This document shows positions 12,552-24,525 of a stretch of 64,000 nt of DNA, one piece after another. The notes beneath the pieces were generated by a model. The model saw nothing but the letters and a program-made list of their open reading frames with translations, searched no databases and had not been told where the DNA came from. The position numbers and the translations under genes are program-made. Where the stretch lies: assembly GCA_007922195.1 (NCBI GenBank), contig ML681971.1, forward strand, positions 4,506,505-4,570,504, written 5' to 3'. Origin of the DNA: Podocnemis expansa (taxonomy: Eukaryota > Chordata > Testudines > Podocnemididae). Position 1 is the first letter of the stretch, and every line of letters begins with the position of its first letter.

Positions 12552-13058
12552 GAGTCAGGATTCTCTTCGAGGATGCAACCTGGAAGCTATGGGACATTCA
12601 TTCTCCCTTAATTCTATAGTCTGGATCAACTCTCACACTCCCTTGTCAATGTGAAACAGAAAACCCTGGAGGTCATGATTATCACCTGACCTAAGCAGGT
12701 GGAGCCCTACACTCAGTTTGATTATATGAATGCTTTCTAGCCAGTCATGCACCAACAACAGGCAATTTCCCTCAGCCGTACAGCATTGTATCCCAGAAGT
12801 ACACTATCTTGCTCTGGTCAGAAATTTAGCCAGAGTAAATTCTTTATTTAATGCCCCCTTCCTCATTGTGAAGAGGTCATGCATCAGCCTTTGTAATCAA
12901 ATAGACTTCCCAAACACTTCAACCAGGACATTGTTTTAGGTAAAATTATAAAACAGGTTTATTAACTACAGGAAGAATGATTTTAGATAATTATAAGTGG
13001 TAGGCATAAAAGATCAGAGTTAGTTACCAAGGAAATAAAAATATTTTACAGTCTGAAC
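12552..13058. other. No recognisable feature
   Basis: Unique-looking sequence with one 69-codon frame of no recognisable content. Confidence 0.4.
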
Positions 13059-13268
13059 CAGGGGTCTCAAACTCAAATCACCATGAGGGCCGCATGAAGA
13101 CTAGTAGAGGGCCGCACAAGGATTAGTACAGTAGCCCGAGGGCTGCACCACTGAAACCTTTCCATACAATGATATTGAAAATATCGGTAATGGTCGTGTC
13201 ACTGCGGGCCACAGGAAATAGCTTTAGGGGCCGCATGCTGCCCATGGGCCATGTGTTAGAGACCCCTG
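13059..13268. mobile_element. Short non-autonomous hAT element (210 bp), copy 1
   Basis: Termini are caggggtctcaaactc and, inverted, caggggtctctaacac. They resemble Charlie-type hAT ends. The element is flanked by a perfect 8-bp TSD, gtctgaac, at 13051-13058 and 13269-13276, the length expected for hAT. The interior carries alternating 'gggccgcatg' words and no coding capacity. A second copy lies at 15521-15708. Confidence 0.85.
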
Positions 13269-14042
13269 GTCTGAACTTTGCAGGATTTAAATCAAGCAAT
13301 GTCTCAGCTGCATAGGTGGTATAAACAGTTTTCTCTTCTTTAATACACACTCTGGAATACTTCTTCAGCCTAGGACTCCCTCTACAGTTCAGAAGTGTGT
13401 GTTTTCCAATATTCCTTCAGCTGCTGACTTATGGGGGGAGTAAAGCCAGTGATGTCACTCCCTCCTTTATAGTTTCTTCCAGCTTGCTGGAAAGATCCCT
13501 TGCATGTGATATTGAGTTTGCCCTATTAGTCAAGCAGTGTCTGTTGTCTATGTGCTCCCTCAAAAAAGTCTCCACTATGTACAGTTCCAAGGAGAAATGG
13601 ATTGTTGTCTTTGGTGGGTGATGGTGAACCATTAATGATGTCTGGCTACCCTGTTGTTATACCTGAATAGTTAGTTACTGGTGATTTTAACTGCACAATA
13701 TGTTTCAGTAACACATGCATAGCATAACTTCATAACGTCCAATACAAGGATATCACGCAGAATCCAACAGCATATTAATGGTCAACAGAGCTTGACTTTT
13801 AAAATGATACCTCACAAGGCATGTGTTGTACAAAACATATCATCATCGTATAGCAGTGGTGACTATGGGGATTCAGGATGCTGTTTTGAGACAGAAGGTC
13901 ACAGCATCTTCCAGCTGGAACTCAATGTGGGCCTGGTTCTGATCTCACTTACCTGGCAGGAAGACATTTCCACTTTGTGAAAAAAAAGAGGTTTTGGAAA
14001 TTTTCTTCCTTGCAATGTGGCATGAAACTGATCTTTAAAAAT
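13269..14042. other. No recognisable feature
   Basis: Unique-looking sequence; opposing frames of 67-74 codons at 13397-13632 carry no recognisable motif. Confidence 0.4.
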
Positions 14043-14165
14043 ATATGGGAGGAGGCCATGTGGTTAGGACACTCACATGGGAGACCAGGGTTCAAATACC
14101 TACTCTGTTCAGACATAGCAAGGCCTCAAACCTCAGTCTTCCCACATCCCAAGCCAGCTTCCTGG
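14043..14165 (+). repeat. tRNA-like SINE or foldback fragment
   Basis: The words 'tggttaggacactca' and 'ggttcaaatac' are spaced like RNA polymerase III A and B boxes. The following sequence partly inverts them: the complement of 'ctcaaacctcagtcttccca' reads like a second B-box side. This matches a reptile repeat built of two opposed tRNA-like halves. A foldable tRNA with intact stems is not apparent, so it is not called as a tRNA gene. A poly(A) run follows at 14229-14247. Confidence 0.45.
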
Positions 14166-14454
14166 CTTTGACCAGAAATCCCATCCTGGAACCAAGAAGC
14201 ATTTTTGGCAAGCTGACGTTTTTTGACCAAAAAAAAAAAAAAAAGTCAAAAAATTTCCAAATAACACTAATGCTAATCTTTCCTTTGTCTGTCCAAGTTG
14301 TAACACTGCACACTAGGGCCCTGTGCTCAGCTTGTGTGAAGGAAAGTTAGTCATGTTTTACAGCAGTATAAATCAACACTGAATCTGACCTATATTTTAT
14401 TATGACCCTCCCTCCCCCGTAAGAAAAATACTAAATTAAACAGGAAATGTTGCT

Positions 14455-14655
14455 TGGCAGTTAGACCAGGGTACTATGAGTCAGAGCTCCTGGGTTCCAT
14501 TATCACTCACTGCCACAACTTATTGTATAGCCTTGATTAGCTACAATATCACTTGGCACCTCAGTTTACCCATAGCTACTAGTTCACAGAGATGCTGCGA
14601 TGGTTAGTTGCCAAGCCCTTGGAGTAGCTCAGATGACAGGCACTATTAGTAATGC
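14455..14655 (+). repeat. MIR-like SINE remnant
   Basis: Shows the order typical of MIR/CORE-type SINEs: 'tcctgggttcc', then 'acttggcacctcagtttacc', then a diverged 'ctcagatgacaggcactatt' tail. Old and strongly diverged. Confidence 0.5.
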
Positions 14656-15520
14656 CAAGTAGTGTTATTGCCATTGCCAATTGCAGACCATGTATCAATT
14701 TCTATTCACCCTAGGAATCCTCATCAGTTCAATAACCTCCATGAGAAAAAGCAAACAAAACAACCAGGCTTCTTATTCGATAATGAGATGAGAACACACA
14801 TTCTGCAAACCTGCACAGTGATCAAATTCTTAAACTCCCTAGTTACCAGCAGAAGTGGCCAGGTTGGCATATTTAGTCAGGCATGAAACATGATCCATAG
14901 CCATTATTGTGGGACCATCCATCTGCTAGATGCTAGAATGAAATTTTCAATTGCTCATAGATGGGAAAAGCATAGTAATCACTTTGTGCAATATAATAAT
15001 CTTGTTACTTTTATAAACAACTTGATAGGCTAGAAAGTTGCCCTGGGTCCCACTCTCAGCAGGAGGTAAATAGGAAGAGCAAGATTCAAAGCTGAGGTCA
15101 TCCAGGAACAGGAGCAGTTCCAGCTTGCTCACTTTTAATAACCTATTTGGTATTTCTTGCAAAATGCAACTGTGCTTTTAGATTTAAGTACAATGGAGCA
15201 GCTAGTGTAAATCATTAAAACACCACCAGCTCCCATGAAGCTGCACCGATCTACACCAGCTAAAGATTTGGCCCAATGATTTTAATTGTATTAGAGAGAA
15301 AAGAGCAGGTAAATAATGAACTGCAGAAAAAAATCAAGCCAGTACAGCGAGAACATGCCTGTGACAGACTCCATCTAACCTACAATAATGGTGGCTGACC
15401 AGTCTTGTAACCAGAGCCTCAACTGCGTAAGTCCCTTTAGCTCCACTGGATTTCATTAGAGTTATGCCAGCCAAAAGTCTTGCCCATAAACTCAGTATCC
15501 AGAATGGCCAGTCTTTAACG
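14656..15520. other. No recognisable feature
   Basis: Unique-looking A+T-rich sequence, with no recognised exon or repeat. Confidence 0.4.
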
Positions 15521-15708
15521 CAGGGGTCTTAAACTCAAATCACCACAAGGGCTGCATGAGGACTAGTACATTAGCCTGAGGGCCGCACCGCTGAAACCTT
15601 TTCATACAACAATATTGCAGATACTGGTAACAACAGTGTCACTGCAGGCTGCAAGAAATAGCTTTAGCGGTTGCATGCAGCCCATGGGCTGCATGTTTGA
15701 GACCCCTG
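15521..15708. mobile_element. Short non-autonomous hAT element, copy 2
   Basis: Same family and orientation as 13059-13268: it starts caggggtcttaaactc, ends gagacccctg, and shares the internal words 'ctgaaacctt', 'aaatagcttta' and 'cccatgggc'. Flanks are ctttaacg (15513-15520) and ctttattg (15709-15716), a decayed 8-bp TSD matching 6 of 8. Confidence 0.8.
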
Positions 15709-16044
15709 CTTTATTGTGCATTAACTACACAGGCAGTGGTCTGAAAGCTCTGTATACCACAGCATTGAAAGAGTCACTGTGATGTTACATGCAACAGGAT
15801 GCTCCCTAAATCAAGGAACTCATGCTCAATAGCAAGAGTTGTAGCTCAGGGCTTTCCTGATTGTGTCCATTGGTGCAACACACACAGTGTAAATGATGCT
15901 GACCTAAGCATGCCCCCTCCTAGGATGGATTCTCAGCTAGCATCATAAACCAGGCCCACCATCCCACTTGCAAATCTAGCCCATGACACCTTTCCCACCC
16001 TGCATCCATTCTAGTGTTTGTCTTCTAGTCACCACCTCCTCCCA
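15709..16044. other. No recognisable feature
   Basis: Unique-looking sequence without motif. Confidence 0.4.
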
Positions 16045-16769
16045 GAAAGAAATCCCAATGAAAGCTAGAGCCTGCAAAGATCTAAAGGAGTGGTGGGGAA
16101 GAATACCTTTTATTTTAGCAGCCACTTTCTCTCTTCTCTCCCCCAAGTCATTTGCCAGCTACATAATAAGGTTCCCTGGTATCGCCCACTCTGCCCCGTC
16201 TTTCTTCCCTCATGTTTATATACACAGAACCCTGCAGTAGGCAGGATCACACTTTTAGAAAGGCCATCCCACATCTGCCCTCATGCATAAGGCCATGACT
16301 ACCAATGCAAGAGACTGGATGGGAGTCCCAGCAGAGGGTTCATTCTTCCCCATCTCCCTTTCCCAGTGAGGGTGCACTCTTCAGCTGCCTCTAGGCAGAA
16401 GAAAGGCAAGAAGCAGTGAGAGCATCTGAAGCTCAGCTGAAGTTGGAGCTCTATGCATAGGAGAGCTGACCCCTGGCACTGCAAAACATCAAAGGGGAAG
16501 TGTCTGCCCAGCCCAGTTGCAGCTGGAGCTGTGAAGCGCAGAGCGCCTCTCTTTGATCTGTGCTTCATTTCATCTTTCACTTAGCAGACTTGCTAGGCTC
16601 ATCTTACTTGCTGGTGAGACCTACCTTCATAAATAAGGGAGGGAAGGAACAGAGAGCAGCTGGGAAGAGAGAAGAGGGGAGAAAGTGGCTGCTGAAATAG
16701 AAGGGAGCCTTACAAGACATACCTCCCAAGCCCTTTAGATCTTTGCAGGCTTAATTGGGGATTTCTTTA
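16045..16769. repeat. Imperfect inverted repeat, arms about 100 bp
   Basis: The left arm (about 16045-16142) and the complement of the right arm (about 16667-16769) share 'gcctgcaaagatctaaag', 'agcagccactttct' and 'cttctctc' in the same order, with small indels. The loop is about 520 bp and includes unrelated sequence. It could be a foldback transposon or two opposed copies of an unknown repeat. No terminal TSD was identified. Confidence 0.6.
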
Positions 16770-19700
16770 TGGGGTGAGGGACAGGTACGAGAATGACTGA
16801 AGGTGGGAGTGGGCACACAGCCTGGAGTGCACTGGGAGAGTAGGACTGGTCTAGGACACCCACATAGAATCACCAGCGTGTGAAGGTGGCTGAAGACCTC
16901 CGTGGATGAGGCTTAGAACAGATTGGGCCCACAGTGGTATGGTTTGAATTTCAGTATCTAGGAACATGCTGTGGTTAAAAACAAAACATCCCATTCAGAA
17001 AAGGAGTACTACCAGATTCTGCTAGTCATGGGCTGAAGTCCAGCCCCATTGAAATTAACAGGGAGACTTCCATTGCCATAAACAAGGTAAGGATTTCAGA
17101 AAGGCTCATCACTGCAACCTTCCTGCCTGCCCCCCTGTGCAAGGTGTAGAACTTCACCCGCTGACTTTGCTGATTTACACCAGGCGAGGATATGATTCTC
17201 AGGCTCTGAAGACCAACAGCTTTTAAGTCAATCAGTGGCCTAGAACTAAGCACAACCTTGTGCAGCAGACCAGGGTCATTTTGGAGAAAAGAACATGAGG
17301 AGGAGGTTGCAAAAGCATTCTGTCAGCAGATGAATTAAAAAAAAAAACAAGCAGAAGCCAAGTAAATTAGAAGTGCGCCAAGGGGCAATGACCTGGAGCC
17401 TGGCCCAGAGCCCACCAGGGTCAGAAGAAAGTCCCAGAGACTTTCACAGGATTCATGTCAGTCCCTTTGGTTGCATTTGTGTAGCCACACTGCCTGGTCA
17501 TCTGCATGGGGTCCCCGACATGGCCAAGCTACATCCCCACCATCCACACAGGGGAAGATGTTTGGCTGTTACCCCCTTTCCATGCTGGGAAGCAGGGAGT
17601 GCAGGAGCACCAGCCACACACTTGCACTGCTAGAGGGGAGGAATGAAATGCCCAGGAGCAGGGCTGCCTTAGCCCATTGCCACCTGCAGAAGGGAGAGCA
17701 GAGAGCAGGCAGTGATGCTGTGCCAGCAGCTGAACACAACCCCTGTGTGGGCTAGAAAGGGGGGCTTCCAAGGAGGCTGGAAATTGTCAGCTTTAGAAAC
17801 CTTTTGATTAAAAAAAGGACAAATTCTTCAAAGAGTCTGTGCCAAACTCACCCCTTATTAGCTAGCTGTATTACAATCCCAGCCTCATCAAGCACAGGTC
17901 AGGGTCATGCACTACATGCAGCTCACCACGCAGCAATGCAGGTCACCACAGCTGCCCTTCCTGCGCCATCAGGCTAGTTGGTCTTCTACAGCCCTCATCA
18001 GAAGTGCATCTGAGCACCTTCCCTCCCTGCACTAAGCACTAGGGCTACTATCCCTCATGCATGATCTGCTGCCCACTGTGAGGGCCCCAAGGTCAGCCAT
18101 CCACGACATCAAACCATGATCTCTCACCATTCCTCACATATGGCAATAGGCTAGCACACTATCTGGTCTCTAAACAGGCAGCAGCACATGTCAATACAGG
18201 CTCTCTATAAATTGTGCGTGGAAGTGGGAATTTGCTACTGGTCCACCCCGTGTGGCTGGGCATGGAAGAGCAGGCTCCCCCATGCAGCAATCCCCCTAAT
18301 AGCTACTGCTGCACCACTGCAACATGGACCTACAGCCAGATTCCACATGTGACATGGTCACTCCATGCCAGCCTTCCCCTTGGGGGGTAACAGAGCCCAA
18401 CATCCTTACAGTTCTCAGTCATCAACTCTGGCCCTCACAGACCTCATTCCCTCTTGTCACAGAGCTGCTTCACTTCAGCTGGCTTCATGCACCTGTCCAG
18501 TGCCTGGTAGGAAACCCAGCCCTTCCTCTGCTCTGGGTGCCAACCAGGGGCACTGTGGCCTCATCTACTCTCATGGCAATGTGTCAGGTACATGTAACTA
18601 GAAGCAACACAAAATGGCTCCAGCAGGGGACACTGCACTACTAACAACAGCAGTGTAAACAGAGAAGTCACTTGGGTGTTTAGAAAGTCATGAGTATATC
18701 GGGTCTCCAGGGCTCTCTGCTGGACGTACCTAAGCCATCCATCACCATTTACACTGCTGTTATTCCCATGCTAGCTGGGAGCACCACATCTCTATTCCAT
18801 TCACCACTGCCAGTGTAGGCCTGCCCTGGCAAAAGTAGGCCAAGCTAGTCTACTTGGACCCACCTCCTGCTACCTCTCTAGACCTCTTCCTATCTCAGCT
18901 TCCTAGCAGGCATCTCCCACAGTCCATTTCTGGTCCCAGTGGGCCCATTACCTCCCTCAGGCACCATAGCTCACTAATGTTACCCTTCTTTCAGGGCCAG
19001 GGCTCCTCCACCAAAAATACAAATGCTTCTGCTCTCCTCCAGCTTGATCTTCTCTTCTTCTTAAGTTCCCCTTTCTCCATTACTCAGCTGAGTGTCCCCC
19101 ACAGCACTCTGCCTGGAAAACTAGACCATGTCCTTTTAGCAGAGTTCCCCACCATCACAGCTACTACTCAGGAGAGCCCTCCCTCAGGCTTCTCCTTACT
19201 TTACTACCAAAAGAGACTGTAAAGTAACATCCCAGCCTCTTTCTTCAGGCTTCTACCCTTTATAGCAATGACCTACTCACATGTAATTGGGCCTGGCCCA
19301 CCATGCGGGTGCATCCACGTGCCCTAACTGAGCCTTTCAGCTTCAGTGGACTCTTTCGGAGCTAAGATAGGCTATCCACACCATCACAGTTTTATATAAA
19401 GACTTATGCTTGAGCAACAGATAATTAAGCATCTTACTGCATATAAATTGTACAAGATACATTTATCACTATAAAATTTCAGAACAAATATATTGTAATG
19501 GTGATGCCTAGAAATACATGGTGTGTGTGCATAGGGTTACCTATGTTTAAAGTAATAACCGACATAGTGTATTGTCAACGTTTAGTAATTCATTCCACCT
19601 ATGCTGTCCTGGTTTTTTGGTTTTTTTTAAAACCTTCAGTCACCATGGCAACTACAAAGTAAAGATCAAAGCAGCATGCAAAGATCAGGAGAGGGTGTTG

Positions 19701-20060
19701 TTGTGGAGTTTTTCTTCTGCATAAACAGCCTAAACTTACCTCTCTCCCTCCCTGCAAACTCTTCATTGGTGTTTGGAATTTTTTGGCAAGGGAAATTTTT
19801 GTTGTTTCCAAATACCTTGAGAAATCAAACTGAAAGCACATTCAAATCTGATGCCCTGGGTAATTTTATTCAGATTGAATGCAAAGGGTAAAATACAGTT
19901 AATAACGATATTAAGAGCAAAGTCTTTAGCTTAAAGAGGAATGTAATCCTATGTCTTCTGTATCTTTCAGCAGTGCCCCAGCTAGCAGGCTCAGGGTATT
20001 TTGGGGCGGGGCTCTCCATTTTGTTTAAAATCCCTGAATAGTCATTAGATAAAAAGAAAA
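16770..20060. other. No recognisable gene or repeat
   Basis: Mixed composition. Frames of up to 122 codons (for example 18854-19222 and 18324-18644) are Ser/Pro/Leu-rich with no domain I recognise, and no conserved exon is visible. Confidence 0.4.
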
Positions 20061-20335
20061 TGGCTGCATGGCCCAGCAGTTAGCACACTGCTCCATGGTT
20101 GAGGGTCTTTGTGTTCTGCTGGAAGTAGCTTCTTGCTCCGATCAATATTTAATCACTTAAAAAAAGTGGAAGAGTGTCACTTAGGGAGAGAGAGAGATGC
20201 ATCCATCCTGGATTATTTTATAGCTTTCATGAGATATAGAAACCCCATGTTCAAGTCCCTGATTCAGTGTAGGGATTCATATGTAGGTTCCCCTTATCCC
20301 TGGTGAGTGCCTTAACCACTGCACTAAAACTTACG
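20061..20335 (-). repeat. tRNA-like SINE relic, opposed halves
   Basis: The minus strand at 20335-20242 reads 'gcagtggttaaggcactcac' and later 'cagggacttgaacatggg', an A-box-like word and an inverted B-box-like word. The plus strand at 20070-20095 reads 'cccagcagttagcacactgc', a second A-box-like half in the other orientation. Same style as 14043-14165. Not a functional tRNA. Confidence 0.4.
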
Positions 20336-20389
20336 AGCTGTGTAGGGTGGATACTATCTTCTCTTCATTTTTATGAGCCTAGCGCTTCA

Positions 20390-20530
20390 GTTCCTTTGCT
20401 TTTACTGAAAATACCCAGAAGGAAACATTTCATTTTGGTCAAACAATTTTTTTTCCAATCTGAAATGAATTTTTTCCAACTTTTTTTGAATTCATCAAAA
20501 ATCCCCCTTCATTTTCAGTTTGACCCTAGC
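20390..20530. repeat. A+T-rich 'tttcat/gaaat' dispersed repeat fragment
   Basis: Runs of 'cattttggtc', 'tgaaatgaat' and 'ttttccaact' resemble the A+T-rich family seen more fully at 30051, 32690, 34630, 38205, 47590 and 61978. Too diverged to set boundaries. Confidence 0.35.
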
Positions 20531-21605
20531 TGACCACATTTTGGAAGGTTGCTAGTGAACCAAAAAGCCTCAATTATTCCTCTGGCTCTGGCTCAGGGCC
20601 TTTATCTGAAATGAATCCAGACAGTGAAAAGACTTCCATGATTTCAAAGAGTTTTGAATCAAGTCTGTTATGCCCTGATGTAGCCACAGATTATTTGTGT
20701 GCCCCCAAAGTCCAGCCCCCAACCCCATTCTTGGTTCACTGACAGAAGCAGAAGTCCAGAGTCCACAAGCAGGCAGTACTATGGGTTTATGATGTAATCC
20801 AGGAAGAATCCCAGTTCTTCACACCAGTAATTTTCCTTCTTTTCCCCTTGCTTCTTATTTGACCTCAGTTTTAATAGTGTATCTTAACCAATCATTTTCT
20901 TAAAACTAGTACGAGATAATTCTTTAACCAATCCTGACACATTTTAACATAATTCTTTAACCGCTCATACCGCCCTTACCTGATTACAATTAATTATGTG
21001 ACAGACACAAATAATCAAAGAGAAACTAGTGGAAAAAGTGAGTACCAAGAGCAAAGAATAGTAAGTATACAAACACAATTGTTGAGCGGTGTTTGAAAAC
21101 CAGGCAGATGGCTATCAAGCAAAGTTTTCTTTGAACATACTAGGGTCTTTTCCTTCTTTATCTGCAGGTGTTAGACAATGCTTCCACGTGTACGGCTGCC
21201 TCAGCTGCCTGTTTTTGCTTAGCTAAAGTACAAGGCCACAGACCATCTCAGCAAGAGAAAGCCTATAGACTGGCAGCCTGTGATTTTGATTCTCTCTTTC
21301 TACACTGCTATACCTAGCTAGGGGATAAGCAGGAGCACTGCTGGCCCTGGAAAAGACCCGGGGCTTGGCACGCCAGGACTTGGGGCTCATGCACCACCGC
21401 TACAGCTGCCACCATGGGCAGCCTGGCAGTGGACCTAGGGCTTGGGCGCTGGGACTCAGGACTCAACACTCAAGCCCTGTAAGCCCAGCATCAGCAACAC
21501 CCCTGGTGATAAGCATATACTTAATAAATCATAGGCCTTTACAGGTAGACCTAAATATCTATCTTCTAACACACCCTTCTGAAAGAAAACCCTATTAAAG
21601 GAACA
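20531..21605. other. No recognisable gene
   Basis: Unique-looking A+T-rich sequence to about 21330, then G+C-rich to 21480. No motif recognised. Confidence 0.4.
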
Positions 21606-21613
21606 GCCCCAGT

Positions 21614-22293
21614 CAGGGACGTCCTGTGAGCGGAGGAGGGGCCAGGGCCAATTGGCCTCCACGGGACACCCCCAAGCTGGAGGGAGCCTGGTGGGCTGTC
21701 CGGCTGTGCCCCAACCCCCAGGAATCCTGGTCACCATACAGGGACTGGGGGCTGGCTCCCTACTGGTGGGCGGCCCTGGGTTCCCAGCCAGGATAAGGAT
21801 GCCTGCTGGTGGGGAGCTGGCCCCAGCTGTGGCTGCTAGATGGCCCAGGCTGAGGTCGCCACAGCTGGGATTACAGGCTGCTGCCACCGGCGCCCCAGGC
21901 AGGGACCCGAGGCGACCATTGGGAGCCGGCCCCTGCCAAGGCCAGCTGCTGGCGACGGCTGGCCCCAGCTGCTAGGGACCTGAACGCATTCTGCCATGTG
22001 GGCAGGCAGGCCCAGAGAAGCTGCATGGCCCCACACAAATGCCCCACACCTGGGGCTGCCTGCTTTGCCCTGGGGGTGGGGAGGCCTGGTGAGGCACTCC
22101 CCTCCCGCCCCCGCCTTCGGCTTGCTACCAAAGGCAGTTTGGTGAGGAGTAGGACGAAGCATGGCAAGGGGGAGAGCCGCAGTGCGAGCCCCGCGCTGCC
22201 CCACTTGGAGCAGGACAGTGTGGGGTGCATATAACCGCGGGGCCCAGGGCAATTGCCCCATTCGCCCCCTCCTTCCCCCCGAGGATGGCCCTG
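21614..22293. mobile_element. GC-rich hAT element with perfect TSD (680 bp)
   Basis: Left end cagggacgtcctg and inverted right end cagggccatcctc form hAT-type termini. A perfect 8-bp TSD, gccccagt, sits at 21606-21613 and 22294-22301. The interior is about 65-70% G+C by eye and opens long frames on both strands (for example 119-143 codons) with no transposase motif, so this is a non-autonomous copy. Related elements are at 33632-34172 and 27646 onward. Confidence 0.85.
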
Positions 22294-22319
22294 GCCCCAG
22301 TTAAAGGAACAGCACTGGA

Positions 22320-22500
22320 ATTACTGATTTCTTCAAAGCATGACTGAAAGACTTCAAGTTACAAAGAATCTACCATTTATACTTGTTTAAACCTGCATTT
22401 GACCCAGCCCCCACAAGAGGAAGGTGAAAACCCTCCAAGATCTTTTGCCAATCTGACAGAGGAGAAAATTCCTTCCTGACCTCAGATGGGATGAATCAGT
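22320..22500 (-). mobile_element. CR1-type LINE 3' region fragment
   Basis: Contains 'gactgaaagacttcaag', 'ttttgccaatctgacagagg' and 'agaaaattccttcctgacct'. This parallels the better-preserved minus-strand CR1 at 39880-40267 ('caaagacttcaagg', 'tttgccaatctgtcctgg', 'gaaaattccttctcaacccc'). Confidence 0.6.
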
Positions 22501-23990
22501 TGGACCTTAAGCATATGGGCTGCACACATGAGCCAGACACCATGAAAGAAGTCTGATGGTGTCACTAGCCACTGAGGATAGTTACCACTCGTACCCACGG
22601 GTAGGCTATGTATCACTGTAGGCAGTCTCAAAATTAAAAATTCTGGCCTTCCTGTTTGTAGGGAGTTGTTTCAAAATCTCAGCTGTGTAGACTGAAAAAA
22701 GGTGACAAAAGTGTTATGGTCAAAGCATGTTTCAGAACTATTAAAAATAATGTTTCCATTGACCCATACAGGAAAAAAAGAATTTGATGTTTGAGATTTC
22801 AACTTTTCACCCTCATTCAAGGAGGAATAAAACATCAAACTCTCAACCACCTTCCCAGGAGAGGAAAACTGTTTCCTCTCAAGTTTTACTTTGAAATGTC
22901 ACAAACACAGGCAGAGGCTCATATTCACAGAGATACCTGCCTCAGAGATGGAGTACTTTGAAAACTCAGTGGCACAAGCCATGTTTGAATTCCCAGTGCA
23001 CCTGCATGTATTGAGGTTCACCTGTTGTCTGTTGTCATACCCAGAGATTGTCAGCTCCTTGGGCAAAGAATGTCTTCTCACTGTATGTGTATACTTTGTC
23101 TGGCACAATAGAGCCCTGATCGCTGACTGGGGACTCTGGGCATCCACAACCCTAAAATACACATAAATGACAGTGCTGTTATGCCAGAAGTGTTAATGGT
23201 TGGTCAAGCAAGTTTTTGATCTCTAGGCAATCCCACCACCATATTAGAGTTGATGTGGCTGCTAGCCACCTTTCAGGCTTAGTGGAAATGGGGATCTCAA
23301 TGTAAGGGAACTGTTGGTCCCTCACTGAAACTGAGTTGGATTTTCAGTTGGCATCTCTCAGCACTAAAGTCCAGGGGAAAGAATGAAGGTGGATGAGGAA
23401 GCCTCCAGGGCCAGTGGGGAAAGTCCAAAACTCCAGCTCAGCGTAATTGACAGGGCAGAGACAGACCAATGAGGGAGCCAAGAGAGTGTGGGGTGAAGGG
23501 GGGCAGCTCCATAAGCTGGAGATGTCTGGCTGGGCACAGACTGGGAGTGGAAGAAGAAGGCTGGCCAGGGAGGGAACTGAGCTGAGTTGGGTCACAGCAC
23601 CAGCACCAGAGGGGCCCAAGGAGTAGAGCAGCAGCCACACTGATGCAGAGTGGGGCTAGGGCTGGAGCCATCCGGAGCTGGGTTCAAGGAGCAGCTGGGA
23701 AGAAAAGGGGGACTTGGGGCAGGGATGGACCCCAGGAGATCTACCAGCCCAGAGGCTGTGCAGGCCAGACTGGGAGGGGCCGTGACCTTAATGGGTATGC
23801 TGGGGAAAAGGGCCCTGTCCCTAGTGCCTGTGGTGTGTGGCCCCACCAGAGGCAGTGTCTGACCCACGGCCCCTCTGCAGTGCAGCCAGGGCTGGGATGT
23901 GTGAGACGCAGACCATGAGAGTCCCTCATACCCCAGAGGCACTGGGTGCAGAGCTCCATGTCAGGGGTGGCACTGGGCGTTCAACTTTAG
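22501..23990. other. No gene; GC-rich LTR-like stretch 23440-23960
   Basis: Part of 22660-22830 resembles the A+T-rich dispersed family. The G/A-rich block at 23440-23960 (many 'ggggcc', 'gagctggg' words) resembles LTR-type sequence and the block at 46735-47300, and it opens overlapping frames of 70-116 codons on both strands. I cannot assign a family. Confidence 0.3.
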
Positions 23991-24075
23991 AATTCAAGAA
24001 GATGAGGGTTGGAAGGGACCTCAGGAGGAATCCAGTCCAATCCAACCCCTGCTCCCAGCAGAACCAACCCTAAGT
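23991..24075 (-). mobile_element. CR1 LINE 3' tail
   Basis: Reads 'agggttggaagggacctcag', 'gaggaatccagtccaa' and 'ccaacccctgctcccagc', the antisense of the CR1 3' end. The 'aattcaaga' edge corresponds to the short terminal repeat of CR1. Confidence 0.75.
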
Positions 24076-24519
24076 GAACTCTAACCTTTCTCATCTTTTC
24101 TTTTCCTTTTTTTTAAATTGATGGCTGTTTAATAAATTGTGTTTACTTTGAACTGCATACTTGATAGTGTGTCAGGGAAGCATCTAGTGCAGAGAGAGCA
24201 GCCCACAAAGGAGACACCCAAGCTCCTAAGTGATGACAACAAGGTTGGGGGTTGATCCCCTCAGGGATCCTGTGCCAGCTTGTCAGGGTTACAGGGATCC
24301 CACCACACAGAAGAGGGGTAGGGGAGCCCTTTAGGCCAGGTAGGCCTCTGGAAACAGGGAGTGGGAGCAAGGACTCAGATCCTGTTGCTAACCAATTTCA
24401 CGAGGGTGATGTATGAGCTATGAGAGTTTACCACAATAGCAAGACAGTGACTGTTTTGTGCAGAGCCCTCCTCTGCTTCCAAAAACCATTCACAGACTAC
24501 AGCTGTGCACTTCCACCAG
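24076..24519. other. No recognisable feature
   Basis: Unique-looking flank at the downstream (3') side of the Penelope-like element. Confidence 0.4.
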
Positions 24520-24525
24520 TGTGCT

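Noticed and set aside
14043..14115. Possible tRNA gene (A- and B-box-like words)
   Set aside because: Acceptor and anticodon stems do not pair convincingly and the sequence continues as a repeat, so it is called SINE-like.
18324..19222. Ser/Pro-rich frames of 106 and 122 codons
   Set aside because: No motif, and composition is explained by C-rich DNA.
21456..22261. Several 107-143-codon frames on both strands
   Set aside because: They lie in a non-autonomous hAT element with perfect TSDs.
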